Assembly: GCA_019448385.1 (NCBI GenBank)
Contig: JAGTXO010000020.1
Location: forward strand, 310,001 to 374,000
Length of the DNA: 64,000 bases
From: Diacronema lutheri
Taxonomy: Eukaryota > Haptophyta > Pavlovophyceae > Pavlovales > Pavlovaceae
Direction: 5' to 3'
The notes beneath the pieces are model-generated. The model had not been told where the DNA came from and ran no database searches. It saw only the letters and a program-made list of their open reading frames with translations. Shown piece after piece: positions 18,808-29,100 of this stretch (within the stretch, counting starts at the first letter, position 1; each line of letters begins with the position of its first letter). Made by a program: the position numbers and the translations under genes.

Positions 18808-21800
18808 CTAGTGCGCAGAGCGGCCGACGGCGCCCTTGAACGCCTGTGCGCACAACGGCAATGACGCGCGCGCGCGCGGCGCGGCAGCGAGGAGCGAGGA
18901 GCGATGCGTCCAAAAAAATGGGCGCGTGCGCGGCCGTTGGGGTTCGACATTGGCCCGACGTTCGCGAGGGGGATGGCGCATTTGGCGCCACGGCGTGTGC
19001 GGCGCTCGCCCGGCGCACTCCGTGCGTTCCATTCGCCTCGCCTCGCCTTGACGCTGCCCTGTCCCACCCCACCCTGCCCTGTCCCACCCCACCCCACCTC
19101 ACCCCACCCTGCCCCACCCTGCCTTGCCCTGCCCTGTCCCACCTCACCCTGCCCCACCCTGCCTTGCCCCACCCTGCCTTGCCCCTGCCCTGCCCCTGCC
19201 CTGCCCCTCGCTGCCCCGCCCCGCCCTGCGCTGCGCTGCGCTGCGCTGCGCTGCGCTGCGCTGCGCTGCGCTGCGCTGTCCTGCTCACCTCGTCAAGCAC
19301 CTCTGACAAGGTCGGGTGCGTGTGTGTGATCATCGCGAGCTGGTCGATGGTCGTGCCCAACTCGATCGCGTTAGCGCACTCCTGCAACAGCCGGGCGGAG
19401 GAGGGGTGGGCGGGTGGAGGAGGGGTGGGCGGGTGGAGGAGGGGTGGGCGGGTGGAGGAGGGGTGGGCGGGTGGAGGAGGGGTGGGCGGGTGGAGGAGGG
19501 GTGGGCGGGTGGAGTGGAGGAGGGGTGGGCGGGTGGAGGAGGGGTGGGCGGGCGGAGGAGGGGTGGGCGGGTGGAGGAGGGGTGGGCGGGTGGAGGAGGG
19601 GTGGGCGGGTGGAGGAGGGGTGGGCGGGTGGAGGAGGGGTGGGCGGGTGGAGGAGGGGTGGGCGGGTGGAGGAGGGGTGGGCGGGTGGAGGAGGGGTGGG
19701 CGGGCGGAGGAGGGGTGGGCGGGTGGAGGAGGGGTGGGCGGGTGGAGGAGGGGTGGGCGGGTGGAGGAGGGGTGGGCGGGTGGAGGAGGGGTGGGCGGGT
19801 GGAGGAGGGGTGGGCGGGTGGAGGAGGGGTGGGCGGGCGGAGGAGGGGTGGGCGGGTGGAGGAGGGGTGGGCGGGCGGAGGAGGGGTGGGCGGGTGGAGG
19901 AGGGGTGGGCGGGTGGAGGAGGGGTGGGCGGGTGGAGGAGGGGTGGGCGGGTGGAGGAGGGGTGGGCGGGCGGAGGAGGGGTGGGCGGGTGGAGGAGGGG
20001 TGGGCGGGTGGAGGAGGGGTGGGCGGGTGGAGGAGGGGTGGGCGGGCGGGCGGAGGAGGGGTGGGCGGGTAGAGGAGGGGTGGGCGGGTGGAGGAGGGGT
20101 GGGCGGGTGGAGGAGGGGTGGGCGGGTGGAGGAGGGGTGGGCGGGCGGAGGAGGGGTGGGCGGGTGGAGGAGGGGTGGGCGGGCGGAGGAGGGGTGGGCG
20201 GGTGGAGGAGGGGTGGGCGGGCGGAGGAGGGGTGGGCGGGCGGAGGAGGGGTGGGCGGGTGGAGGAGGGGTGGGCGGGCGGAGGAGGGGTGGGCGGGCGG
20301 AGGAGGGGTGGGCGGGTGGAGGAGGGGTGGGCGGGTGGAGGAGGGGTGGGCGGGTGGAGGAGGGGTGGGCGGGTGGAGGAGGGGTGGGCGGGTGGAGGAG
20401 GGGTGGGCGGGTGGAGGAGGGGTGGGCGGGCGGAGGAGGGGTGGGCGGGCGGAGGAGGGGTGGGCGGGCGGAGGAGGGGTGGGCGGGTGGAGGAGGGGTG
20501 GGCGGGTGGAGGAGGGGTGGGCGGGTGGAGGAGGGGTGGGCGGGTGGAGGAGGGGTGGGCGGGTGGAGGAGGGGTGGGCGGGTGGAGGAGGGGTGGGCGG
20601 GCGGAGGAGGGGTGGGCGGGCGGAGGAGGGGTGGGCGGGTGGAGGAGGGGTGGGCGGGTGGAGGAGGGGTGGGCGGGTGGAGGAGGGGTGGGCGGGTGGA
20701 GGAGGGGTGGGCGGGTGGAGGAGGGGTGGGCGGGCGGAGGAGGGGTGGGCGGGCGGAGGAGGGGTGGGCGGGTGGAGGAGGGGTGGGCGGGTGGAGGAGG
20801 GGTGGGCGGGTGGAAGAGGGGTGGGCGGGTGGAGGAGGGGTGGGCGGGTGGAGGAGGGGTGGGCGGGTGGAGGAGGGGTGGGCGGGTGGAGGAGGGGTGG
20901 GCGGGTGGAGGAGGGGTGGGCGGGTGGACGGATGGGCGGCGTAGGGGCGGCGGCAGCGCCGCGCGTGCGCCGCGCGGCCGCGAGCGCACGCCGAGCCGCG
21001 CCGGGTGGTGCCGCGCGCGCGCGGACCTGGATAAGGTCTGCGGCGTGCAGGCCAACAATGTGCACGCCGAGGACCTGTCGCGTCTTCTTGTTGAACATCA
21101 CCTTGGCCACGCCCTCGCCCTCCGCCTCGGCGAGCGCTTTGGAATTTGCGCGGAAATTTCCCATGCCGATGCCCAGCTCAAAGCCGCCGTCCGCCGCGCG
21201 CTTCTTCGCGGCCGCCTCGTCCAGCCCGACGAAGGCGATCTCGGGGTGCGTGAAGCAAGCAGCAGGGATCGCCTCATGGTTCACCTGCAACGCGCGCGCG
21301 GCGCGAGGCGTCGTGCGAGGCGCGGTGTGCAACGCGTGGCGCGCGTCGCACGCACGGCCGGTCGTGCGCGTGCCGCTCGCGAGCGCGCGGGCCCCAGCGA
21401 CGTGCGGCCATCGCATGGTCGGCGCGCGCTGCGGTCGCGCGGCGATGCACACGGGTGCGGGTGCGTACCTTGTGCACCGTGCCCGCGATGTTCTCAACCG
21501 CCGAGATGCCCTGCGCGGACGCGGCGTGCGCGAGCATCATCTTGCCGTTCGCGTCGCCGATGCAGTAGAGGTTGGGCACGACCTGCCCGCCCGGCTTGGT
21601 CAGCACCTGCGCGCAGCCGGAAGGGGCGATGCCAGTCAGAGGGCAGGGCGAAAGGCGATGCCAGTCAGAGGGCAGGGCGATGCAGGGCGAGGGGGCGATG
21701 CCAGTCACAGGGCAGGGCGAAAGGCGATGCCAGTCATGATTCCCTTGCGCACGCGCGTGACGTCAAACGCACCGCTGCCCGCATGCCCCTCCCCTCTCAC

Positions 21801-23819
21801 GTTCACGGGCGCCTCCGCTGCCCTTCCCCCCCCCCCCCCCCCCACCCCACCCTCCCCCTCTCGAACCCCATCCCACCTCCTACCTGCATCATTTCGTTCG
21901 TCTGCACAAAGCCGCGTTCCGTCTCCACCCCCACCGCGTCGAGCGCGAGCGACTGCGTGTACGGCACGCGCCCCGTCGCGACCATGCACGCGTCCACCTC
22001 GAGCACCTCCGCGAGCTCCTTGGTCTTCGCGTCGATCATCTCGATGCGCACGGGCTTCTCGCCGCGCACGCCCGGCGTCACCTTGGCCGCGAAGACGCCC
22101 GTGCGCGAGTCGATCGCGCGCGGCCGGACCAAAATGCGCTGCGCGACCTGTGGGGGGCGGGGCGGGGCGGGGCGGGGCGGGGCGGGGTGAAGCGGGGCGG
22201 GGTGGAGTGGGGCGGGGTGGGGTGGGGTGGGACAGGGCGGGGCGGAGTGGGGTGGGGCGGGGTGGGGCGGCATGGGTTGGGGTGCGGTGGGGTGCGGTGC
22301 GGTGCGGTGCGGGGCGGTGCGGGGCTGGGCGGGGCGCGAGGGGAAATGAAGCGCGCAAACGCGCGTGCGATGGTTGCGCTGCGCGCGTAACGGGCGGGGT
22401 CCGCTCGTGTGCGCAGAGCGCCCACGCGGCCGGCGTATGGCGCGCGCGCGCATGCGAGCCGCGCATGCGGGGCGCGGTGGCGGGTCGACCCGGCTGCCTC
22501 GTGGCCAAATAGATGGTCACAGACAGCCGCATGCCGTGCTGCTGGCATGCGCGCGACGGGAAGTGCGGAGACGTGGAAAGGGGAGGGGAAGGTGGGAGCG
22601 AAGAGGGCGGCCGTGCGCACCTGCGCGATCTGCTGGTCAAATGTGGGCATGATTCGATCAAGTGCCTCGATGAATGTGACTGCACGCACACTCGCAGTGC
22701 ACAGTCAGACAACGGGGCGATGGCGGCGGGGCGATGGCGGCGGGGCGATGGCGGCGGGGCGATGGCGGCGGGGCGGTGGCGGCGGGGCGGTGGCGGCGGG
22801 GCGGTGGCGGCGGGGCGAGGCCGAGGCCGGGGGCGGCGCCCGGGTCGGTGCCAGCGGCGGGGACGAGAGCGGGGGCCGACACACGCGAGCGGGGCCGACA
22901 CGACGGGGGACGTGCGCGCACGTGCCGCGTTCGGCGAGGGCGGCGAGCGGGCGCGCACGGGCGAGGGCGGCGCGTGAATAATGTTCCGTAGGTCATTCTC
23001 TTCATCGCGCCGCCGGACCGTCGCCTCCGCTCGAGCACGCGCCCGAGCGGCCCGCGCAGGCGCGCGCCGCGCCGGCGTGGCGCGCCGCGCGCAACGCTGC
23101 ACGCAACGCCGGCGCGCCGCACCCTCTGAGCCCAGGGCGGTGTACACGTCGGAGAACTCGAGGCCGATGTAGCCGGAGCCGACAATCGCCACCCAGTCCG
23201 GCACCCACTCAAGCTTGAGCGCCTCGTCCGACGTGAAGACGGTCTTGCCGTCGACCTCGATCCCGCGCGGGACGAAAGGAACTGAACCCGTCGCGATGAT
23301 CACGTCCTTGGCGGTGACGACGCGGTCCTGCCCGACGCATTGGACCTTCTGCCCGCCCTTGACGAGCGCGCCTTTCGCCTCGATCATGTCCACGCCCAGC
23401 GCGACGAGCGAGTTGACGAGGTTGCCCTTCACGCGCGCCGCGAGCCCGTTCGCGTGGTTGGAGATTGCCGCGCGGTCGTACTCGACCACGCCATTGACGG
23501 AGATGCCGAGCGATTTGAGGTGCGCGTCGTCTCGCATCTCACGCACGCGCCCAGACGCGGCGAGCAGCGCCTTGGACGGCACGCACCCGCGGTTGACGCA
23601 CGTGCCGCCCGCGTCGCCGCCCGTGAAGATGACCGTCTTCAGGCCCTTGGACACGGCGTGGAGCGCGGCGCCGTGCCCGCCCACGCCGCAGCCGATAATG
23701 GCGAGGTCGTAATCAAACTGCGCCATGCGCACCCGCCCGGCCGCGAGGCGGCTCACCGGCGCGCGCGGCGCCACGCGCCCGCCCGCAAAGGCGATCGCCG
23801 CGATTGCGCACGCCAGCAT
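18808..23819 (-). CDS. DLD: Plastid dihydrolipoamide dehydrogenase (E3), seven exons
   Basis: Exons 23819-23123, 22679-22621, 22147-21884, 21606-21469, 21284-21027, 19381-19289 and 18843-18808 join in phase to 514 aa. Introns are GT-AG (GTGCGG, GTGCGC, GTAGGA, GTACGC, GTCCGC, GTGAGC). After a plastid-type leader ([14 protein letters not shown]) come the FAD motif ([19 protein letters not shown]), the redox-active disulphide ([16 protein letters not shown]), the NAD motif ([17 protein letters not shown]), the central FAD site ([20 protein letters not shown]) and the C-terminal His-Glu pair (THTHPTLSE). It is the cyanobacterial/plastid E3 type, re-oxidising dihydrolipoamide for the plastid pyruvate dehydrogenase complex. 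The last coding exon is only 36 bp. Intron 5 (1,645 bp) is almost entirely a minisatellite. The introns are also rich in other short GC-rich repeats. Confidence 0.93.
19060..19280. repeat. Simple pyrimidine-rich repeats in DLD intron 6
   Basis: Degenerate repeats of CCCTGCCC / CCCCACC units run from ~19065 to 19200, followed by a pure CTGCG pentamer array (~19215-19275). They lie within the intron between the last two DLD coding exons. Confidence 0.9.
19394..20938. repeat. 19-bp minisatellite, about 80 copies, inside DLD intron 5
   Basis: Head-to-tail copies of GTGGAGGAGGGGTGGGCGG run almost perfectly for ~1.5 kb. The main variant is T/C at one position (GGTGG or GCGGAGG), with a few short insertions (near 19510 and 20050). 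The plus strand is purely G-rich with runs of three or four G. Because 19 is not a multiple of three, all frames encode the same 19-residue repeat, giving long but spurious ORFs on both strands. The tract lies between DLD exons 5 and 6. Confidence 0.97.
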
Positions 23820-23999
23820 GGTGATTGCGCGCGCCGAACGGGCAACGATTTTGGAAAAGGGCCCAGCATGGAGATTTCATTTGGCTCGCCGTCAAGGCGT
23901 CAACATCTGGCCATGCGAGTTGCGACACGAAGTCTAGCCGCCGACCGCGGCACGCGGCCGCGCGACACGCGGGCCTCACCTACCGCGTCCGGCACGCGC

Positions 24000-24853
24000 T
24001 CACTTGCCCTCTGACTCCGCGTCCGCACCCGCCGCGCCCGCGGTGCCCTCGCCCCTCTTGCGCCTTTCGCGCACATCCCAGTTGAACACGCGCGCGATGT
24101 TGACTTCGGACGTCGTCATCTGGTCCTTGAGGAAGGCCAGGTCCGACACCAGCTGCGCGAGTGTCTGCTGTGCCATTCGTAAGTTGCTCGTGAGCAGCGC
24201 GATCGCCTCGTCGAGTCCGTACTCCAGCATCACGTTCGCGCCAAGCCACAGGAAGACGGGCTGCTGCTCGAGCAGCGGCACGCGCGCCTTGGCGTACACG
24301 GCGTCGGACAACTCGTAATGTGCGCGCAACTCCGTCTCGCCCTCCTCCTGCGCGCGCGCGCACACGCGCGCGCGACCGCGCCGGCCAGAATCCGCGGCCG
24401 CACGTAATTTTGGGCGCGCCTGCGTGCCTTGCCGGCTCGGCCGACGCGGCCACGTGGCGTGCGGCTCGCACCGCGCGCTTGCGCCGCGCACCACCGCTGC
24501 GGCGCGCGGTGCGCTCACCTGCGCCTGTTTCATACGCGTGACGACGCCGAGCGTCTTCTCAATGTCTGGGATCTTGACGCGCAGCTTGAGCTTGCGGGAC
24601 AAGAGGCGCTGCTCGACGAGCTTGTACCCCTGGTACTGCTCCTGCAGCTTTTGGATCGCCGTCTCCGCCGACTTGCCCTCCTTGGCCATGAAGAGCTCGA
24701 TGTCGTCCTGCGCGCGCGCACGGCGCCGTGCGAGAAAGGCGGAGCAGACGCGTGCGCGTGGCGCGCGTGAGCGCGGAGCGCGCGGAGCGCGCCGGCGCCG
24801 TGAAGCACGCCAGCCTGGGCTAGGCGGGCGCGCGCGCGCACGATGAACGGCAT
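24000..24853 (-). CDS. PFDN3: Prefoldin subunit 3
   Basis: Exons 24853-24842 (12 bp, MPFI), 24707-24519 and 24347-24000 encode 182 aa. The joins give MPFIDDIELFMAKEG, matching the family FIEDVE...FM start, then IPDIEKTLGVVTRMKQAQ joined to EEGETELRAHYELSDAVYAKA. Family signatures follow: FLWLGANVMLEYGLDEA, FLKDQMTTSEVNIARVFNWDV. Helix-hairpin-helix architecture with terminal coiled coils fits an alpha-type prefoldin of normal length. It acts in the hexameric cytosolic prefoldin that hands nascent actin and tubulin to CCT/TRiC. The 12-bp first coding exon is unusually small; it is inferred from phase and family fit and would need cDNA. It is divergent from the TLC gene. Confidence 0.9.
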
Positions 24854-24958
24854 CGCCGGCACATGGTCGCCCCCGATCGTCGTGATCGTGCTCGTCGTTG
24901 TCGGGCTCGCGGTCGCCGCCATGGCCAACCGCCGAGGGCAGTACAACCGTCCGAGGAC
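24854..24958. promoter_or_regulatory. 105-bp divergent intergenic region (prefoldin 3 / TLC gene)
   Basis: 105 bp separate the prefoldin ATG (24853, -) from the chosen ATG of the TLC-domain gene (24959, +). A plus-strand frame starting inside prefoldin exon 1 at 24843 encodes a hydrophobic stretch but ends at 25034 and is out of frame with the TLC domain. I therefore treat the interval as a promoter. Confidence 0.4.
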
Positions 24959-25867
24959 ATGGTGCGAATCCCGCAGGTCCTGTGGCGCAGCGAGCAGTTC
25001 GCCTCGCAGCCGAGCGTGGGCGGGATCGCGGTGACGGTAACCGCCGCGTTCGTGCTGCTCGCCGCGCTCGAATGGCTCCTGTTCGCCGCCTTTAGCGCGG
25101 CCGCGCGCGCAACGCGCAGCCCGATCCTCGCGCCGCGGGCGAGCCGCATCAAGCTCGGCCGGAGAGCGCTCGAGGTGCTCTCGATGAGCGTGCTCGCGGC
25201 GCTGGGCGTGCAGGCGCACGAGCAGCTCGGCGGCCTCGGAGCCTTTGGCGCGCTGAGTGGCGACGCCGCCGTGGCTCGCGCGCTCGAGTACCACCCGCTC
25301 TCCGCGCGGCTCGCGCTCGCGCAGCTCGCGTACCAGTGCTTCAACTCGTACATTTCCGTACGCGACCGCGATGGGATGATCTTCATCGGGCACCACCTCG
25401 CGACCGGGCTGCTCTGCGCGCTTGCGCAGGGCCCCTTCCTCCATGCCTTTGCCCCCTTCTTCCTCGGCCTCACCGAGACCTCCACAGTCCTCCTCTGCGC
25501 GCTCGCGACGTTTGACCCCGACCCGCGCGGCGCCGGCGTGCCGGGCCTCGGCGCGCTCTTCCCCGTGACGACGCAGCTGCTCGGCGTGGTATTCACGCTC
25601 GCCTTCATCGCCGTGCGCATCGTCATCTGGCCGTGCATGTCGTTGCTCTTCTGGGTCGACGTGCTCGCGGTGCTCGGCGCGCGCGCGCACCCGCCGGCCG
25701 TCTGTTACGCGTTCCTCGTCACGAACGCCGGGCTCTCGGCGCTGCAGGTGTTGTGGCTGGGCGAGATTGTGAGCACGGCGGTCACCATGTTCGCACCCCA
25801 GCGGCGAAAGGTGAGCGCCGCCGCCGCGCTCAGCGGGACCGGGAAAGCGGAACACCATCTGAACTAG
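24959..25867 (+). CDS. TLC (TRAM-LAG1-CLN8) domain membrane protein
   Basis: Single exon, 302 aa, with about seven hydrophobic segments. The TLC signature lies in YQCFNSYISVRDRDGMIFIG continuing into HHLATGLLCAL, then FFLGLTETSTVLLCALATFD and LLGVVFTLAFIAVRIVIWP. The HH pair and downstream acidic/Ser residues resemble the lipid-enzyme core of LAG1 ceramide synthases and CLN8/TLCD proteins. Many TLCD proteins have no known reaction, so ceramide synthesis is possible but not shown. There is no N-terminal homeobox or targeting leader. A GTGAGC near 25810 could be a donor, in which case the last ~18 residues would differ. Convergent with the purine gene. Confidence 0.75.
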   Translation: MVRIPQVLWRSEQFASQPSVGGIAVTVTAAFVLLAALEWLLFAAFSAAARATRSPILAPRASRIKLGRRALEVLSMSVLAALGVQAHEQLGGLGAFGALSGDAAVARALEYHPLSARLALAQLAYQCFNSYISVRDRDGMIFIGHHLATGLLCALAQGPFLHAFAPFFLGLTETSTVLLCALATFDPDPRGAGVPGLGALFPVTTQLLGVVFTLAFIAVRIVIWPCMSLLFWVDVLAVLGARAHPPAVCYAFLVTNAGLSALQVLWLGEIVSTAVTMFAPQRRKVSAAAALSGTGKAEHHLN

Positions 25868-26143
25868 ACATCGCTGCCGAAATCGCAAAGCACATCAAGG
25901 CGGGGCGCGAAGCCCGCACTGGCGACCACGGGCCCGCAGCGGAGCAACGCCTACGCAGGGACGCGCCTGCGCGCGTGACGAGCTGCCGGTTGACCGTCGG
26001 CCGTGTGTTGTCCAAGGTGTCTCCCCCCCCCCCCCTCCCCTCCCGCCCTCCCCTTTCCCCCACCTCCGCCTCCGCCTCCGCCGCCTTTGAGCGCGCGTCG
26101 CACGCCCAGCGCCGCGCGACGCAACCCCTCCGTGCGCGCGGCT

Positions 26144-29100
26144 CTAGTTGAGGCCCCACGCGTCCTTGTTGTTGAGGACAACGGGCTGCGGCGGGCGGCA
26201 CGGCGCGCGGGTGCAGAACGCGCGCGCGCAGCACGCGTGCAGGGCATACACATTTGAGCGAACACATTTTGAATGTGGTGGGAGGGCGTGAGCAGTGCAC
26301 GAGGGGCGCAAGAGGTGACCGCACGTGCAACGCGATACCCCGCGCGCGCCAAGGTGCATGCCCTCCCAACCGCGCAGCGAGCGGCGTGCAGGCCGTGCGA
26401 CGCGACACCCCGCGCGCACCGTCTCGCCACGCGGCATGAGCGTGCCAATTGCGTAGCAGACCTCGCCGGCGCGCGCCATCGAATCGAGCACGTGCTGCGC
26501 GTTCGACGGTGCCGTGACGAGCACCATGCCGATCCCGCAGTTGAAGGTGCGCGCGAGCTCGCGCGTGTCGAGGCGGCCGGTCTTCGCGAGCCACGCGAAG
26601 ACGGGCGGGAGAGGCCACGTGCCCAGCTCGATGGACGCGGCGAGCGAGTCGGGCAGGCTGCGCGGGATGTTCTCGAGGAGGCCGCCGCCCGTGATGTGCG
26701 CCATGCCCTTGACCATCCCCTCCTTCACCAGCGGCAGGCAGCTGTGTGCGCCACCCGGTGCGCGCGCGCGTGTGCGCGGGGCAGAGGCGGGACGCGCGAG
26801 GCGTGTGAGCGCGGTGGGCGTGGCAAAAAAGCGCGCGCGCGGCGTTGCGTGTTCGCCATGGCGGCGCCCTCCCTTCCCCCGGGCCCGCCCTGCAGGACCC
26901 TGGCCCCCGCACCGCCCCTTCGCCACCCGCTTCGCCGTCCCAGGGACACCGCCGCGCACCGACGACGCGCCACGCATGCGCGCGCGCGCGCGCACCTCTT
27001 GACGTAGATCTTGGTTGGCGTGAGTAACGACGCCGACACGCTCATCGCCTTCGCCTCCCACGGCGCGGGCCCGCCCCAGGTGAGCCCCGAGACGTCGAAG
27101 ACGAGCTTGCGCACGAGCGAGTAGCCGTTCGAGTGGATCCCCGACGACGCGACGCCGATGAGCACGTCGCCGGCGCTCATCTGCTCGAGGCGCGGCAGGA
27201 CGTCGCGCCGCTCGACCGCGCCGACCGCGAAGCCTGCCAGGTCGTAATGGCCAGGCCCGTACCTACAATCGCAGGCGCGGGCGGCGCGGGCGGAGCAGCG
27301 TGGGCGTTGAGCGGGCGCGCCGTGCACGGGCGTGTCGGGCTTGGGCGAGGCGGAACGGGCGAGGGAAGGGGGTCGAAAAGACAGGGAACAGACAGCCAAG
27401 GAAGGGGAAACAAGCCAAGAGAAGTACGGCCAACCAAGAAGCGAGCGCGCGCGCGCGCATGGCCACAGGCAGCGCGAGCTGCGCTGGCGGAACGCGCGCT
27501 GCGCGCCGGGCCGGAGGCGAATTTTGCGCGCGCTCACATGCCGGGCATCTCAGCCGTTTCACCTCCAATCAGGGCGCAGCCCGCCTCCTCGCATCCCTTC
27601 GCGATCGACGAGACGATCGCGACGCCCGCGTCGACTGAGAGCTTGCCCGTAGCGAAGTAGTCGAGGAAGAAGAGCGGCTCAGCGCCCTGCACGACCAAGT
27701 CGTTGACGCACATGGCGACCTGGAGCAGTGGGTGGGCGCAGGCAGGGGCCGGCCGAATGAGAGGGCGGACGGACGGGCGGGACAGGCAAGTGCGCGGGCG
27801 CGGGTGCGTGGGCGGGCAAGCGCAGGGGGCGCGCGGCGGTGGCGGGTGGAGCGCCCGCGCACCAAATCGATGCCAATGCCATCGTGGAAGCCCGCGGCCT
27901 GCGCTATCATCAGTTTCGTACCCACGCCGTCGGTTCCGGCGCAGAGGAGGGCAGTCGGCGAGTAGCCCGCCGCTTGCAGGTCCTGTGGCGGGTGGCGGCG
28001 GCGAGGGGGGCGGGCACGCCCGGGTTAGGGCAGTGCACCCGCGAAGCGCGCGCGGCGACCGGCGGCACCACCAGCCATCGCTGTCGCTGGCGGTCCGGTG
28101 GCGGTCCGGTGGCGGTCCGGTGGCGGTCCGGTGGCGGTCCGGTAGCACTCCGGCGGCGGTGCCCTAGCGCGGCCATTGCCCGCCCCGCGCCAACGACGTG
28201 CAAGCTGTGACGTGCGCGACGCGATGACGCGGGGCGGCTGCACGCGCGTGCGCGCGCGCGCGCGCGCACAAACAGGCCGCCAAACCCGCCGACGGCGCCG
28301 TGGCAGCCCGGCCTGTGCGTCCGCTTGCACGCGGGTTTGATGCGCTGCACGAGCTCATCACCCGCGTCGATGTCGACGCCCGCCTGGGCGTAGGTGATCG
28401 GGCTGCGGCCGTCGCCGTCGCCGTCGGCGCCGGCGTCGGCGCTCGCGTGCGCGAGCGGCGCGCCGACGGGCGGCGGGGGTGCGCCGATGGGCGCGGGAAG
28501 GAGCTGCTGGTTGCGCTGCAGCCGTTGGATCTGCGGGAAAAGAGAGAGAGAGAGAGGTGGAGAGAGGGAAAAGCGGAGCGGCGGTCATCGCCGCGTGAAC
28601 AGAGGCGTGGGGTGCGCGCTTCCAGTTGAGAAAGGGCCAAGTGTGGCAGGGCAGTGGACGCGCGCGCGTGCGCTCGGCGCGCGCGCGCGTGCGGCCCACA
28701 GAGGCTGGCGCGCGCGGCGGCCGCCATACGCACCGCGTGCACGAAGAGTTTGCCCTCGAGCGGTTGCACTTTGGCCTTGAGTGACGCGGCTGTTTCACCC
28801 GCACCGACCGCGACCGCCTCCTGCATCACAATCTCGCCGCCGTCCACTGTTTCGTCAATGTAATGGATCGTTGCACCGGACCGCGCGGCACCGGACGCCA
28901 GCACGGCCTCGTGCACGGCCAGGTCCATCCCGCCGCCAAAGTCGGGCAGCAGCGACGGGTGCACATTCAAAATCCGGCGCTCCCAGCGCGCGGTGAACCT
29001 GTGCGAGACAGCGCGCGCGGCGCGCACGAGGGATGGCAGGGCGCCACGCGCCGCGCGCCGCTCGCTCTGTCAGCCTGGCGCCGCTCGCGCTGTCACAGCC

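Noticed and set aside
19414-22512. Very long open frames on both strands over the 19-bp repeat (Gly/Trp/Arg- or Pro/Ser-rich repeat proteins)
   Set aside because: A 19-bp unit without stop codons is open in every frame. The tract lies between DLD exons whose join restores a conserved motif, so it is intronic.
24843-25034. Small hydrophobic plus-strand frame overlapping prefoldin exon 1
   Set aside because: It is out of frame with the TLC domain and overlaps the antisense of a coding exon and the promoter interval. The TLC protein has a suitable ATG at 24959.
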